Positions 11,970 to 22,575 are shown, numbered from the stretch's first letter. The stretch is 64,000 nucleotides of DNA from Microstegium vimineum (GCA_022036555.1 CM039129.1:40486649-40550648), one strand, 5' to 3'. Made by a program: numbers and translations. The notes: generated from the letters alone by a model not told the origin.

Positions 11970-13285
11970 TTAATCCTCGTCGCTGTCGTAGCACCCACCT
12001 TGATGAGCACTATAACCTCGAGCCTCGGCGTCACCGTGTCGGCGTCGTTTGTTGTCGTTGACGTTGTGTCGCGCGTTGCGCGGCTGTCGATTGTCGAGGA
12101 TGCGGTCTCGAACCGATTGTCGCCCTGCTTGGCCTCGGGGCACCTTGTCCTGGTGGACAGACGCTTCTCGGTCTTGACGAGAGGGCATGTCCTGTCGCTC
12201 GGAAGCAGCTCCTCTGCGCCTTGAGGCCGAGCTCTCCGCCTGTTGTACGGCCGCGGTCAGGAGGAGCCCCTGGATTTCATCTCTAATACGTTGCGCTTGG
12301 GGTGTCGAGGGTGCCGGCATGACATGGAGCAGCATCGCGGCTGCCACGACATTCTGACTGGCGTGGTTGTAGACCCGGGGCTCGTTTGCTCCTTCCTCGA
12401 TGATTTGTTGATGGACGTCATGGGCCCTGGCGCGGGCCCCTCCATCTTGTGGGCGCTCGCGATCTTGCTCGAGGGCGCGCTCGAGCTGATGAAGTCGTAG
12501 GCGCTCCTCCTCGAGCTTGGCGAGTAGCTCTCGGACCTGCGCGATCCGAACGTCCTGAGGCGGAGCGGCTTCGTTCAGAATTGGTGGACTGGCGCCTCGT
12601 GCTGGGGTAGCGTTGCCCCCTCCTCCTGCTCTCGCGGCTGCGGCGTCGGTGGTGTCGTCCTGGGAGCCGACTGGTCCGTCGAGGTGGAAGCACTCCCGCG
12701 TGGGATCGTAATCCTCATCAGGGGAGTCTGGATCAGGGCGGCTTTGATAAAAGTTGGGGGAAGATCCCCTGCGCTCCTCCTCCAGTCGTTGTCGTATCGT
12801 GCCCACGGTATAGTACCCGGGGGTCGGGGTTCGTCGCGACTCCGGGCACTCGGGTGGTGGAGGAGCGGCGCTGGGATTTATGATCGCACGTAGAAAGTCC
12901 CCTGGGGACCCGCATTGTGCCCGCATTCGCGAGTCTACGAAGGCGGACAAGAGTCGGGCGTTGTTGTGGAGCGGTCGAGCGCGTCAGAAAAGCCTTGGGG
13001 ACCCTCCGAGATGGTTGTATGACGAAGCCGGAGTTGGGCTCAACGAGGCGGTCTCCTCCGATCTCCGAGCATGGGTCAAACAGGCTCCCGAAGGGAGGAA
13101 CTGCGTCGCCAGCTGAGACCGGGGGAGTGGCGTCAGGTGTCGCGTCCTCTGCGCGGCAAAGGCTGCGGCGGGGCCGCTCGCGCCTCCTCCTGGCCGCAGT
13201 CGAAAGGCGTGAGTGGTGGGACTGTCGTGAGGTCTTCCCTGGCCCCGATGTATTGGGGTCGCTGCTATCTGCACCACCTCCAGAA
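11970..13285 (-). pseudogene. Gag N-terminal part of element A, broken
   Basis: Best frame is 12950-11970 on the minus strand (326 residues from MSAFVDSRMRAQ). It contains an acidic Pro-rich part, a Glu/Arg/Leu coiled-coil-like stretch (QVRELLAKLEEERLRLHQLE), a helix block (VVAAAMLLHVMPAPSTPQAQ) and an Arg/Asp-rich tail ending CYDSDED, as in the N-terminal half of grass Tat-type gag. The frame upstream of 12950 (to about 13285) continues after a stop near 12982, and the capsid core and zinc knuckle that should follow CYDSDED are missing because the sequence changes near 11930. Confidence 0.62.
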
Positions 13286-13286
13286 A

Positions 13287-13424
13287 GTAGAACCATATCG
13301 TGGCCGCGATGCTGCTCCGTGACATGCCGACACCCTCGACACCCCAAGCGCAACGCGTTAAAGATGAAATCCAGGGGCTCCTCCAGACCGCGGCCGTACA
13401 ACAGGCAGAGAGCTCGGCATCAAA
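13287..13424 (+). pseudogene. Gag fragment of element B
   Basis: Plus-strand reading gives VAAMLLRDMPTPSTPQAQRV, then DEIQGLLQTAAVQQAESSAS, which matches the minus-strand gag of element A at 12345-12240 (LLHVMPAPSTPQAQ, IQGLLLTAAVQQAESSAS). The match ends near 13424, where the 3' flank of the antisense ORF begins with a few shared bases (GAGC) at the join. Confidence 0.75.
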
Positions 13425-13482
13425 GTTTTACAAAAACTAACCTATTACATGGACCTTCTTGTCCAGATTTAGCTCGCAGGCC

Positions 13483-14201
13483 TCAATTATCTCCATCGCC
13501 GTCTCCATCCACCGGGGAAGCACTTCAGGCTCGAAGAGCTTCGCCAATCAGCTCGTGGCACCTCGCCACGTTAGCTTCGTCACTCAGCTCCGGGTCGACG
13601 ACGAAGCCACGAGCGACGACGCTGAGGTCGTAGGAGTAGCCCGAGCGGACGACCGCGAGCGCCCGCTTCACGCCTACGTGAAGGGCAGCACGGACCTGCT
13701 CCGTCACCCCTCGGGTCATGGAGTAGAAACGGCGCAGGAGGGAGTCTCCTCGCACGTCGCCCGCAACCGACGGCCCCGGCTCGACCCCCACGTCATCGCA
13801 GAAGGTGGAGATGACGCCCTCGAGCCTCTCGTTCAGATGGAGCCACATCTCCCAGTGGGGCTCCATCCGCAGGTACCCCTCGCACATGGCGGTGAAGACC
13901 GCCGCATGAGAGAAGCCATTGGGGGAGAGGTGCTGGAGCTTCACGGCGTACTGGGTGAGGATCCCCCGCAAGAGACGGTTGGGGGGGACCCCAGCCCTGC
14001 CCGGTGGAAGGCCTCGAAGCTGACCACGTAGCCCTCCGGTGGGTTGGGCTCATGATCCGACTCCGGCGACGCCATCCACTCTGGACGGTCCGCCAAAGTG
14101 ACGGGCCGAAGAAGGCCGCTCCCCACTAGCTCTCCCAACCGCTCCGCGGTCGCCGTCGAAAGGAGCCAAGCTTCGGGACTGCACAGGGTGTAGTTGGCCA
14201 T
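13483..14201 (-). pseudogene. Antisense ORF of element B with a 3.6-kb internal deletion
   Basis: ATG at 14201 (MANYTLCSPEAWLLSTATAE), stop at 13485-13483. It matches the start (7036 to about 7402) and the end (about 10982-11366) of the element A ORF. The middle, including introns and the coiled coil, is absent; the join reads PHWEMWLHL then NERLEGVISTFCDD at about 13835. The join is not at splice sites, so it looks like a genomic or reverse-transcription deletion, not retrocopying of a spliced RNA. A 1-base indel in a C run near 13985 breaks the frame, leaving an uninterrupted 148-residue 3' frame (13971-13525). Confidence 0.72.
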
Positions 14202-15344
14202 CGCAGCGGGGAAGCGGGTGCGCTCGGAAGCAGGTGTTGAAGGTGCGTTCCTGATTTTTTCTCTCCTCACTCACGCACGCAGATGCAAAGCTCAGGGGAC
14301 GATGAAGACAAGGGCGGGAACGAGGAGGCAAGGAAGGCAATGGCAAACGTGAGAAAGCCAAAGCCCTGTCCCCATATATATAAACGGAAACGCAACGGGC
14401 AGATCCGTTGAAAAGGCAGGTAAATCTCTGCATTAAACGCGCCCACCTAACTCTCCTCAGGGATCCGTAGGGTAAGGGACACCTGTCATGACGTCGAGGT
14501 TCTCGCCGCCCTCCACGCCCGCCGCACGTAGACGAGAGGAGAAAAGCAACGGACATCGACTCGTCCCTCGAAGGCTCGGGGGTCGATGGCTGGCCCCACG
14601 ATCGCGGGTTCGACAGTCACCCTCGAACGAACCTTCCCAGAGAAGTAAAACGGACTCCGGTCCAACACTAAAATCTCGAGGGGGCGAAGGCTGGCCCTCG
14701 AACAGGGTTCGATAGCCGCCCTCGAGTACCCGAGTCAGGGATGACCCAGGGGGAGCCAACACGAGGCCCCGCTCGAGAACGAACTCTCGAGACCCCCCAG
14801 GACATATCCAAGGCAAAACCCGGTAGTACCGAAGGATCCCCACGATGGGAGGCATCGAGCCACCGACTCCCAACGAACGGAGTCGGCACCTTGGTAAACC
14901 ATACGGTTTCGCTTAAAGAGGACGCCTCAGGGCTTCTATCGACCCCTATCGAACGGGGCACGAGTTCTCACTTGGATCTCCCCGTTACCAGCTCACAGAG
15001 GACTTCGAGGCTCGTCCTAACGAGGATAGCTCGACGCTCTTCACCCCACAATCCGATTGCAAGGATCTGTGGGAAGGACGCTAAGAGGTAGCAATGCCCA
15101 GCCACACGAGGCTCGGGGCTCGACTACGCACGGCACCCCTCGACGAAATAGGGTCGAAAACGTCCAAAACCTGGCAAGTCAGAGTTCACCTCCCGATGGG
15201 GCACTATGACTCCAGTTAACCTCATTCCCCCCAGGTAAGCCGTAAATCAAAGCCCCCAGAGGAGTCCTTAATCACTCCTCAGGGGCCTCGGGGGCAACCC
15301 CCGCGAGGTGCGCTCGCGCGCACCCCGCGGAGAATCAAATCATA
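14202..15344. other. Noncoding region of element B, inverted copy of 5835-7035
   Basis: Near-mirror of the element A region. Shared landmarks include the AACCATACGGTTTCGC phrase near 14898 and the hairpin-like GC patch near 15290-15330. The small ORFs here are not conserved between copies. Confidence 0.7.
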
Positions 15345-15397
15345 TTGTCGGGTACAAAGGTAAGGGGTACCCTAACCTGTGATAATCTAACGCATAA
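15345..15397 (+). repeat. Truncated 3' LTR of element B
   Basis: Starts TGTCGGGTACAAAGGTAAGG and matches the reverse complement of 5761-5710. It stops at about 15397, where TGTAACACCC of another LTR family begins. Confidence 0.8.
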
Positions 15398-15398
15398 A

Positions 15399-15625
15399 TG
15401 TAACACCCTAAAATTTGAATTAGTAAATTAGGGTAGAATTTGAATTTAATTTGCTTTAATTTGATTTAATTCAAGCATTTGTTGTGAAGCATAGAATTAA
15501 ATAAATAAAACTAAAACAAATACCAAATGCTAGGGTTACAATTGTGCATTGCATGCCTCTGCATATTTCTTTGTATTGTTGGTTTTTGCAAAGCTCAAAA
15601 ATATTTCAAAATCAGTTTGGAAAAT
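15399..15625 (+). repeat. LTR start of an unrelated retrotransposon (TGTAACACCC type)
   Basis: Starts TGTAACACCCTAAAATTTG, an opening seen in grass Gypsy LTRs, and is AT-rich. It ends at 15625, where sequence identical to the TATA box and downstream half of element C's 3' LTR begins. It does not match 19180-19884, the corresponding front half of that LTR. Confidence 0.6.
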
Positions 15626-16051
15626 GTATAAATATGTACCTAGGGGTCGTGAGAAAAGATATATCCATGCATATCAAACAAATCAATTAATTTTTATCTA
15701 CTTTACCAGTAATTTACCTTTACCGTATTAGATGTAGTTTATCTACGAGTTCTTCAAGTTTCGACGGGCTGCATCTCATCGACCTCCATTAACCCTTGCA
15801 AGTTCCGTGTTTTGAGCAATCAGAGCTTTGACGTCCGGGTGCATCGCTGTCGTCTCGTTCTGCTATTGTTCTAGTTATCCTGATCAAGTTTGAGCCTTGA
15901 CATCTGGGCGCATTGTCGTTGTCTTGTTCAGATCTTGTTCTAGTTATCGTCCTTGTCGATTAACTGGTCAAATCGACTGGCACGCCCTCGAAAATCGAAT
16001 TCGGGTATAAGTCCGAGGTGTTCGCAGATCTTGACGCTTTTTGTGTCAACA
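15626..16051 (+). repeat. 5' LTR of element C, truncated at the TATA box
   Basis: Matches 19885-20310. Begins at GTATAAATATGTACC, the likely TATA box, and ends TTTTTGTGTCAACA. Everything upstream of the TATA box is replaced by a different LTR sequence. Confidence 0.88.
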
Positions 16052-16119
16052 CCTCTTTTGGCACACCCGGTGGGACCATATCACATCTTTTGACCACAGT
16101 TTAGCCCATTACAAGCTTA

Positions 16120-18788
16120 ATGGACAATACTGTTGGGATCAATCCGAAGAGTGTCATTGAAGTCTCCAAAGCCGATCTGAAAGATGATGAGAAGCTGGCT
16201 ATGGAGCGGGCTATGGAGGAGTACAAGCAGTTATATCTGAGATCCTTCAGCCTCAACAGGAGCGGCGAAGCCTTCCAGAAGCAAGATCCGTCGTTGCCGC
16301 GGCAGGTCACTTTCGACGCTAATCCTGGTAAATTGCAAGAGATGGTTAATTCTGCATTAAATCATGTGTTAATTAGCCAATCCAATGTGTTGTCCAATAC
16401 TGTATACAATGCTGTCAAGCAAACTTTCAAGGAAAGACAAGCACCATATTATGTTGATCCGGCGTATCATCAACTCGGATCGGCATCTGTTACGATCCCA
16501 TCGGCGGTTCCAAGGGTGTCTTCACCGCATATGAACCGATCTGCCGATGAGATCATGCCGCCAAGATCGAGCCCAGCAAGCACCACTCAATTGAATACAA
16601 ATCTGGTAGCGTCAACAATGTCTGGACCTGTGACCCAGAGTCAGCCAACTACCGCCAACTGGTGGGGATACGGTATGCCTCCAAGTCCATCTGCTGACCC
16701 CAAATTGATCCAAGATAACAATGCAGGGTGGAAGGTCCCCATGGCATCGGCAATACCTGCACGGCCAATGATTCCAGTGATGCATTATGCTACATCTTCT
16801 CCAACGGTGCAGTTGCCGACAGGGAATCTTCAGATGGCGATACCCAAAGTGCCTTATGCACAACCATTGGCAGGCTATTTGCCGATGCAACAAGACATGG
16901 CGACTGTTAGTCAGCCCGTATCGGCAATGGCTCATCAAGCTGTGGTACCCGCAAATCAAGGCAATCATTCAAGGGTACGAGAGCAACAAGCGCCAGCTGG
17001 TTATCAGCCATCGGCAAGTCATATGCCAATGACGTCTAATGTAAGTTGGATCGGTCAATTACCGATTCAGCAACAAGTTGTGCAGCCTGGATACCAAGTG
17101 GCAAGAGCCTTGCAGTATCATCCGTCGGCAAGTCTACAGAGTAAGACATCGGTATCCCAGCTGATAAGTGGTATTTTGCTGCAGTACTCGCAAGTGAGTC
17201 TGCAAAATGAAATATCGGTAAATCAGTCGATAAAGTGCTACTTCGCCACAGTACCCGCAAGTGAACGCTCAAAATAAGACATCGGCATATCGGTCGATGA
17301 ATATAATGTCACAATACAACCCAGTGGATGTTCACAATTGCCCATCGGCAACTCAGCCGATGCATAATGTTCAACAACAGGTGACGCAACCTGGACGTCA
17401 AGTGGCAGAGGTCCAACACCACCACTTACCATCGGGATTATATAATGATGCATCGGCGTCCCAGACGGTAAACCCTCCATTCTTGCAATACATCCCAGTG
17501 GGCGTTCAGAGTTGTCCATCGGCAAATCAGCCGATGCATAATATTCAACAGACTGGTGTCGCAAATGTGTCGATTGCTCTGACTTATTCATCACAAAAAC
17601 ATGAAAAAGTATGTCAACTGGCTCAGCCAGTTAACAACGAGCCTATGCATCGGCAAGATCAAGACACCAAGGTTTTTGAGCCTAGAGAAAATGGGGATAA
17701 AAAGGTGTTTTGACCAAGAAAACGGAATATTCAGATTCGGACGAAGAGCCAACTATCAGCGTTGCTGAATGGGAAAGATTCACCTTTGATATCACCAAGG
17801 CCGATAGGATGTTTGACTTATTGCTTCAGGAGGGACGAATTGAGTTGTCGCTCAATCATGTGATTCCATCGACCGAAGAACTTAAGAAGATGAAGTACTA
17901 CAAATGGCATGATGCAACTTCACACAGTACAAATGATTGTAAAGTCTTCAGGCAGCAGTTACAATCAGAGATCGAGTCTGGGGAGATTAAGTTTGAAAAT
18001 TCCAAAGCCTAGAAGCCAATGAAGATTGACCAGCACCCGTTTCCAGCTAACATGGTGGAAACTAGTGGAAAAACTAAAGTGCTGACATCGGAAGCTGCCA
18101 AGAAAAGCGCATCGGTAGACCCTGAGCGTCAGATAGTTGCGCATGAAGTGACAGGGAGGAAGTTTACTGATGACAGGAAGGACAGGAGGATTGCCGATAA
18201 GAGCAGCGGCGCTAGGAGGCCTTACGGATGTGCACCATATGATGTTGTAATCACACACAGGTGGCCACGACAAGATTACCGGCAATCGCAGGAGGAACGA
18301 TATCGGCGGCAGGAGGAGGAAGAAGGCCAGGAGTGGCATCGGCATAAAAATCATTGGAGTTGCCCCTTCTTTGTTCATTGCTGGGAAGAAGGCATCAAGC
18401 TACCCACTGCCGATAATTGCCCTGAATGCAATGGGTATTACCCTACCGATCGGTCAAAAAAGAAGTCTCGTTTTAACGATCGGATATCAAACTATGGCAG
18501 GCCGATCAGAGAAAAAGAATCAGTGCATGATTGGCTGGGGGGCAAGCTCAGTGCACATGACAGACTTGGCAGACATGTTGATCAGGAGGAGCTTGAGGAG
18601 ATGGCCAATGCCAGAATGCCCGATGAAGAAATTTTCTCCAGGGATCCAAACATAAGAGGTAATGCAGATACAAGCAATGAGAAGCAGTATCAGCCTGTTT
18701 GGAAGACTAAGCTTCCTCAATGGTGTCCCAAGGGTCTTACAAAGACTCAAAGAAGGAGGATGCAGCGCGAGCGCCAAGAAGATTTGTG
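16120..18788 (+). pseudogene. Gag of element C, two frameshifts and one stop
   Basis: ATG at 16120 (MDNTVGINPKSVIEVSKADL). Segments: 16120 to about 17265, then a frame change to 17261-17713, a second change to 17710-18012, then a TAG at 18010-18012 read through into 18019-18788. The N-terminus is charged and helical. The middle is a Pro/Gln/Ser-rich region with repeated phrases such as SANQPMHNIQQ. The C-terminal half has a conserved block (WERFTFDITKADRMFDLLLQ), then KMKYYKWHDATSHSTNDCKV, then a Cys-rich finger at 18361-18440 (CPFFVHCWEEGIKLP, CPEC). This order is familiar from the gag part of rice and sorghum gypsy polyproteins. No protease follows. Confidence 0.78.
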
Positions 18789-19179
18789 AGGGAAATCTCT
18801 AGTTAAACGGTGGAGGCCAAAGCGCAAGGATGAGAATCCATCGACAAATGTCAATATGTTGCCGATAGCGTAACTAGAGTCGATGGCCTTGGGCATTTTG
18901 GCTTGGGAGCAGCACTTGATGAGCCCTGGAGTTTCAACTGTTACACTTGGGGGGCATCGGCAGGCTGAGTGAAGAGTTTATGCACTGGGAGCAGCACTGC
19001 CGATGAATTTGTTGGCTGTAAAAGGAAATATTTGATACAAGCCAAAGGATTGTGAGAGTGGCTCTGCAATGCTTACGTGCAATAGTCAAAGAAGTGGTGC
19101 AGGCGTCTTGGAAGAGAAGATTGCAGTAGAAGAAATTTCGGTGTATAAGATATCTTATACTCCAAAATTGGGGGGCATG
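18789..19179 (+). other. 3' untranslated part of element C
   Basis: Noncoding, ending in the polypurine tract directly before the 3' LTR. No ORF of note. Confidence 0.6.
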
Positions 19180-20310
19180 TGTTGACACCGTTTTTTGACA
19201 CGTGTCAATATGATCTAAGGATTGTGCTAATCGGTAAAAGGGCTAGTTGCCGTTCCTTATCGGCATCGGAATATTACCGGTCAGATTGCCGATAAAGGCA
19301 AGAATGTTGCTGATAGGAGGAATATTGCCGATGAGGACGGAAAGCTGCCGATGGAAGCTGGATGAAGTGGTTGGCGTCAGCAGAGAACTGCCGATGACAA
19401 TAGAAGAAGGTTGCAGATTGTAAGAAGTCAGCGTGTGTCAAAAGGGTTAAGACTCACTCTGATCGGTAGTCGTTTTCTATCGGCATCAGAAGGTCGGTCA
19501 AGGTTGCCGATGAGAATAAAACTAGGGCGCTAATGATAAAGCATGCAGGGATGTTGCCGATGAAGGATGACATGACTAACGTAAGCATACAATTGCTGAT
19601 GGCGCTAAAAGGAAGTTGCGGATCGGAAGGATATGTCGATGGAAAGTTTCATCGGAGAGAAAACATAAGGAAACTGGTGATCTTATACCAGTATTGTTAT
19701 AGAAGTTTGAGTCTGACTCTTGCACGAGTCATTTGTTTCCTTTAAAATAGAAGAGTTTGTTTAGGAAAATGTTATTGTTATTTGGGTCCGACTCCTGCGT
19801 GAGTCAGTTATTTCCTTTAAAATAGGAGTTTGTTTTGTTTAGGAAAGGTACGAGTCGTATCTATCTACAACTCCTATTGCCGGAGTATAAATATGTACCT
19901 AGGGGTCGTGAGAAAAGATATATCCAAGCATATCAAACAAATCAATTACTTTTTATCTACTTTACCAGTAATTTACCTTTACTGTATTAGATGTAGTTTA
20001 TCTACGAGTTCTTCAAGTTTCGACGGGCTGCATCTGATCGACCTCCGTCAACCCTTACAAGTTCCGTGTTTTGAGCAATCAGAGCTTTGACGTCCGGGCG
20101 CATCGCTGTCGTCTCGTTCTGCTATTGTTCTAGTTATCCTGATCAAGTTTGAGCCTTGACATCTGGGCGCATCGCCGTTGTCTTGTTCAGATCTTGTTCT
20201 AGTTATCGTCCTTGTCGATTAATTGGTCAAATCGACTGGCACGCCCTCGGAAATCGAATTCGGGTATAAGCTCGAGGTGTTCGTAGATCCTGACGCTTTT
20301 TGTGTCAACA
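19180..20310 (+). repeat. 3' LTR of element C
   Basis: 1131 bp, bounded by TGTTGACAC and GTGTCAACA. The front half carries many short copies of TTGCCGAT or ATCGGCA-like motifs between 19230 and 19640. TATA box GTATAAATA at 19885. Confidence 0.88.
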
Positions 20311-20755
20311 CCAGGCAAGCCCGCCTGGCCCTCGTTGGTGGCGGTATCCATCGCAGTGGAGGCTGACGCTGATGGAGGAGAAGCCGCCGCGGCAGGCGAC
20401 GGATGGCTGTGGCGTACCCGCGTTCGCGGGCATCCGTAGAAGAGCAGAGTGGGAGGGGTTGGATCTAGGGCGGGGCGACGGGGTGGGCGAGGGTGGGGCC
20501 GCGTCGGCGCAGGCTCCGGCCGTGGCCGCTGGCGGTGGTGGTTGTGAGGGGACCGGCCGCCGGTCCTGCTGGAGCACCTCGGGGGCTTTCTAGGAGGCGC
20601 ATGTGGAGGAGGAGAAAGGGAGGGTGTAGATCGGGGGCAGGAGGAGCGAGTGGGGGGGGGCGCCTCCTGGCGCCGCCGGCGGTGGCGGCCAGGGGCAAGT
20701 CGCTGGGAGACACGGGTTGTGGAACTCCAGCGATTCCAGTTTGACTACTCAATAA
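20311..20755. other. GC-rich segment of unknown origin
   Basis: Much richer in G and C than the DNA to its right. Open frames exist on both strands (for example 20752-20465 minus, Pro/Ala/Arg-rich) but are low-complexity and match nothing I recognise. It could be a captured gene fragment or a first-exon relic that element C inserted into. Confidence 0.3.
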
Positions 20756-20862
20756 GCGAGTGATGCACTTATTTTGGGATGAAGGGAGTACTTGATGTTT
20801 CGGTTACGTTGGAACGCTGCTCTCGTCTTGTCTTATCGTGCCCGTAACAAGTTTTATTACAC

Positions 20863-21106
20863 ACTCGTCCCAAAAAATGACATTATATGACGCATGGAGG
20901 TCAAACTTTTTAAAATTTGATTATGTTTGTAGAAATATTAGCAACATTTACAATTTCAAATAAGTTCATTATAAAAAAATTAATGATTTATCTAATAATA
21001 AACACTAATTATGTACTATAAATATTAACATTTTTATATATTTGATGAAAGTTAAAACGAGTTGATTTCTTGAGAAATGAAAATGACATTTTTTAAGGAC
21101 AAGAGT
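20863..21106. mobile_element. Stowaway-like MITE
   Basis: Ends are inverted: ACTCGTCCCAAAAAATGACATT at the left and AATGACATTTTTTAAGGACAAGAGT at the right (imperfect). AT-rich and noncoding. Confidence 0.55.
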
Positions 21107-21160
21107 GAGGGGGTATGTTGTCCTTGATTGAGGTCCTAAACGGTGCGATACGAAGAGTGA

Positions 21161-21421
21161 TACTCCCTATGTCCCTTTTTTTATTTTTGTTTTCATTTCC
21201 TGAGAGGTAAATATATTTATTTTTGACTAAATATATAAAATAAAATATTAATATTTATTTTACATAACTAGTATTATTAGATACATCGTTGAGTCTATTT
21301 TCATAATAAATTTATACGGAGATACAAATGTTGGTCATATTTTCAACATATTTAGCCAACCTTTACAAAGTTTGACTACCACAATTCGTACAGTGACACT
21401 TAAATATATACGGAGGGAGTA
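21161..21421. mobile_element. Stowaway MITE with TA target site
   Basis: Left end TACTCCCTATGTCCC, right end ACGGAGGGAGTA, the standard CTCCCTCCGTCCC-type terminus of grass Stowaway elements, with TA at both ends. About 260 bp and noncoding. Confidence 0.75.
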
Positions 21422-21513
21422 CGAATGTAAATGTAAAGACTGTAGTGATACAATTTTCAATAATGATAATTGTATGTATTTGCCTTATTTTAGAGGCCGG
21501 TATATATAGCCAT

Positions 21514-21862
21514 GTTTGGTTTCCACCTCCTAAACTTTAGTGGACTAAAATATTTTAGTCATCTTTTGGTATCTCTTGAGTGACTAAGGGGGTGTTTGGT
21601 TCCCACCTACTAAACTTTAGTGGACTAAAATATTTTAGTGAGTTTTAGCTACCCCTTCATGACTAAAGGCTCTAAACTTTAGGGACCATTTTTAGTGGGG
21701 TTGTTTGGCATTTTAGTGACTAAAATTTAGTAGCTAAATTTTAGAGACCCCAAACCAAACACCCTCTAATGCAACTAAAGTGTTTTAATCATCTTTTAGT
21801 CAGTTTGTTTGATACTTAAAGTTTAGTCCACTAAAATTTAGGAGGTGAGAACCAAAAACTCC
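21514..21862. mobile_element. Tourist-like MITE interrupted by a second copy
   Basis: Left end near TTTGGTTTCCACCTCCTAAA, right end TTTAGGAGGTGAGAACCAAA, with GTGGACTAAAATATTTTAGT-type subterminal sequence. The element is split by the inner copy at 21588-21766. Confidence 0.6.
21588..21766. mobile_element. Tourist-like (PIF/Harbinger) MITE nested in a relative
   Basis: Termini GGGGGTGTTTGGTT and AACCAAACACCCTC are inverted repeats, flanked by TAA on both sides (21585-21587 and 21767-21769), the 3-bp duplication expected of this superfamily. About 179 bp. Confidence 0.75.
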
Positions 21863-22575
21863 ATAGTGTCAGGGTTATACTAGATGAACCGAAATGACCC
21901 TATCTTAACTTAGATACTAAGCATATTACTAAGAGTAACTTTAAGAGAGACTCTGTTTTTTTTTCTAATCGTTAGGAATATAAATTTTAATAAAAAGATA
22001 CCCTCTAATATTTTTTTTAAAGAACTTATCTAAACATAACCATTTTATATTTCTTGATTAGCCAAATATAGATCGAGCAGGCAGAGGCTAAGCCCATGGC
22101 CATCTCGACCAAAAACTGAAGGACGTGCCAATTTTTCGTTATATATTATACTAGTAGGTAAGTTTTCTCTCACCTCAGTTGGTGAGAGAGACGGGACTGA
22201 TTTCTTGCAAAAGGTGACATCACGACTTGTTCCCGTGGTTAGAAATGCTTTCTTTCCGTGGATAGTCAATTTTCCATCACACCCTCATTGCTGTCAAGTC
22301 GGAACGTGAGCACGATCACAGGACCGTGAATCCGATCTAGACGGACCGAGGAAATGTTTCTCGTCCAGGATCTATTTTCTCATTCAATTTTGGTCACCTT
22401 TATAGCCGACAGGACAGACACAGAGAAAAGATGGTTAGACCCTACAAGTTCAACACGCAAAACAAGGCACACAAGTGGTGTCTTGCAATTGCAAAACTCA
22501 AATGAGACGCCTGCAGCGCGAGGCAGGTTGGTCATCACAGCACAGACATAGGCGCCCTGAACACGGCTGCTAGCC
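21863..22575. other. Spacer downstream of the repeated-exon gene
   Basis: No convincing gene. A small inverted repeat lies at about 22171-22188 (CTCACCTCAGTTGGTGAG). The stretch next to 22576 may be the 3' UTR of the minus-strand gene. Confidence 0.4.

Larger units (their letters stand above)
4281..13285 (-). mobile_element. Tat-type Gypsy retrotransposon A (minus oriented, pol deleted, 5' LTR missing)
   Basis: Read on the minus strand the order is: gag remnant (about 13285-11970), spacer, an additional ORF in antisense (plus strand 7036-11366), a polypurine-like tract at 5775-5762 (AGGCTCGGGGCTAC), then an LTR from 5761 back to 4281 starting TGTCGGGTAC and ending CACCGACA. An antisense additional ORF between pol and the 3' LTR is known from Tat-lineage Gypsy elements such as Grande, and the tract before TGTCGGG fits a 3' LTR junction. 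No protease, reverse transcriptase, RNase H or integrase motif was seen, so pol is lost. The right end abuts a second copy in opposite orientation. Confidence 0.72.
13285..15398 (+). mobile_element. Tat-type Gypsy retrotransposon B (plus oriented, heavily deleted), head to head with A
   Basis: Same family as element A, in opposite orientation. Order on the plus strand: gag fragment 13287-13424, then the 3' end of the antisense ORF (minus strand 14201-13483), the noncoding region 14202-15344, then the first about 53 bases of the 3' LTR (TGTCGGGTACAAAGG at 15345). Compared with A it lacks pol, most of the antisense ORF and about 74 bases at the polypurine-tract/LTR junction; its LTR is cut at 15397 by another LTR sequence. 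Confidence 0.7.
15626..20310 (+). mobile_element. Gag-only Gypsy-type retrotransposon C (non-autonomous)
   Basis: Truncated 5' LTR 15626-16051, primer-binding region 16056-16078 (TTTTGGCACACCCGGTGGGA), gag frame from 16120, polypurine tract at 19168-19178 (TTGGGGGGCAT), full 3' LTR 19180-20310. No pol motif fits in the roughly 390 bases between gag and the polypurine tract, so it must have depended on another element's enzymes. LTR halves differ at roughly 16 positions over 426 bases by eye, so the insertion is not very recent. Confidence 0.8.

Noticed and set aside
12733..13401. 222-residue minus-strand ORF as the true gag of element A
   Set aside because: It overlaps the inverted gag fragment of element B and loses the frame that shows the coiled-coil and helix blocks; the 12950-11970 frame fits better.
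13835..13845. Spliced retrocopy explanation for the short antisense ORF
   Set aside because: The deletion ends lack GT and AG at the right places, and removed sequence includes domain-coding exons.
20465..20752. 95-residue Pro/Ala-rich minus-strand ORF as a gene
   Set aside because: Low-complexity, no start context or promoter, and open frames exist on the other strand; left as an unexplained GC-rich segment.
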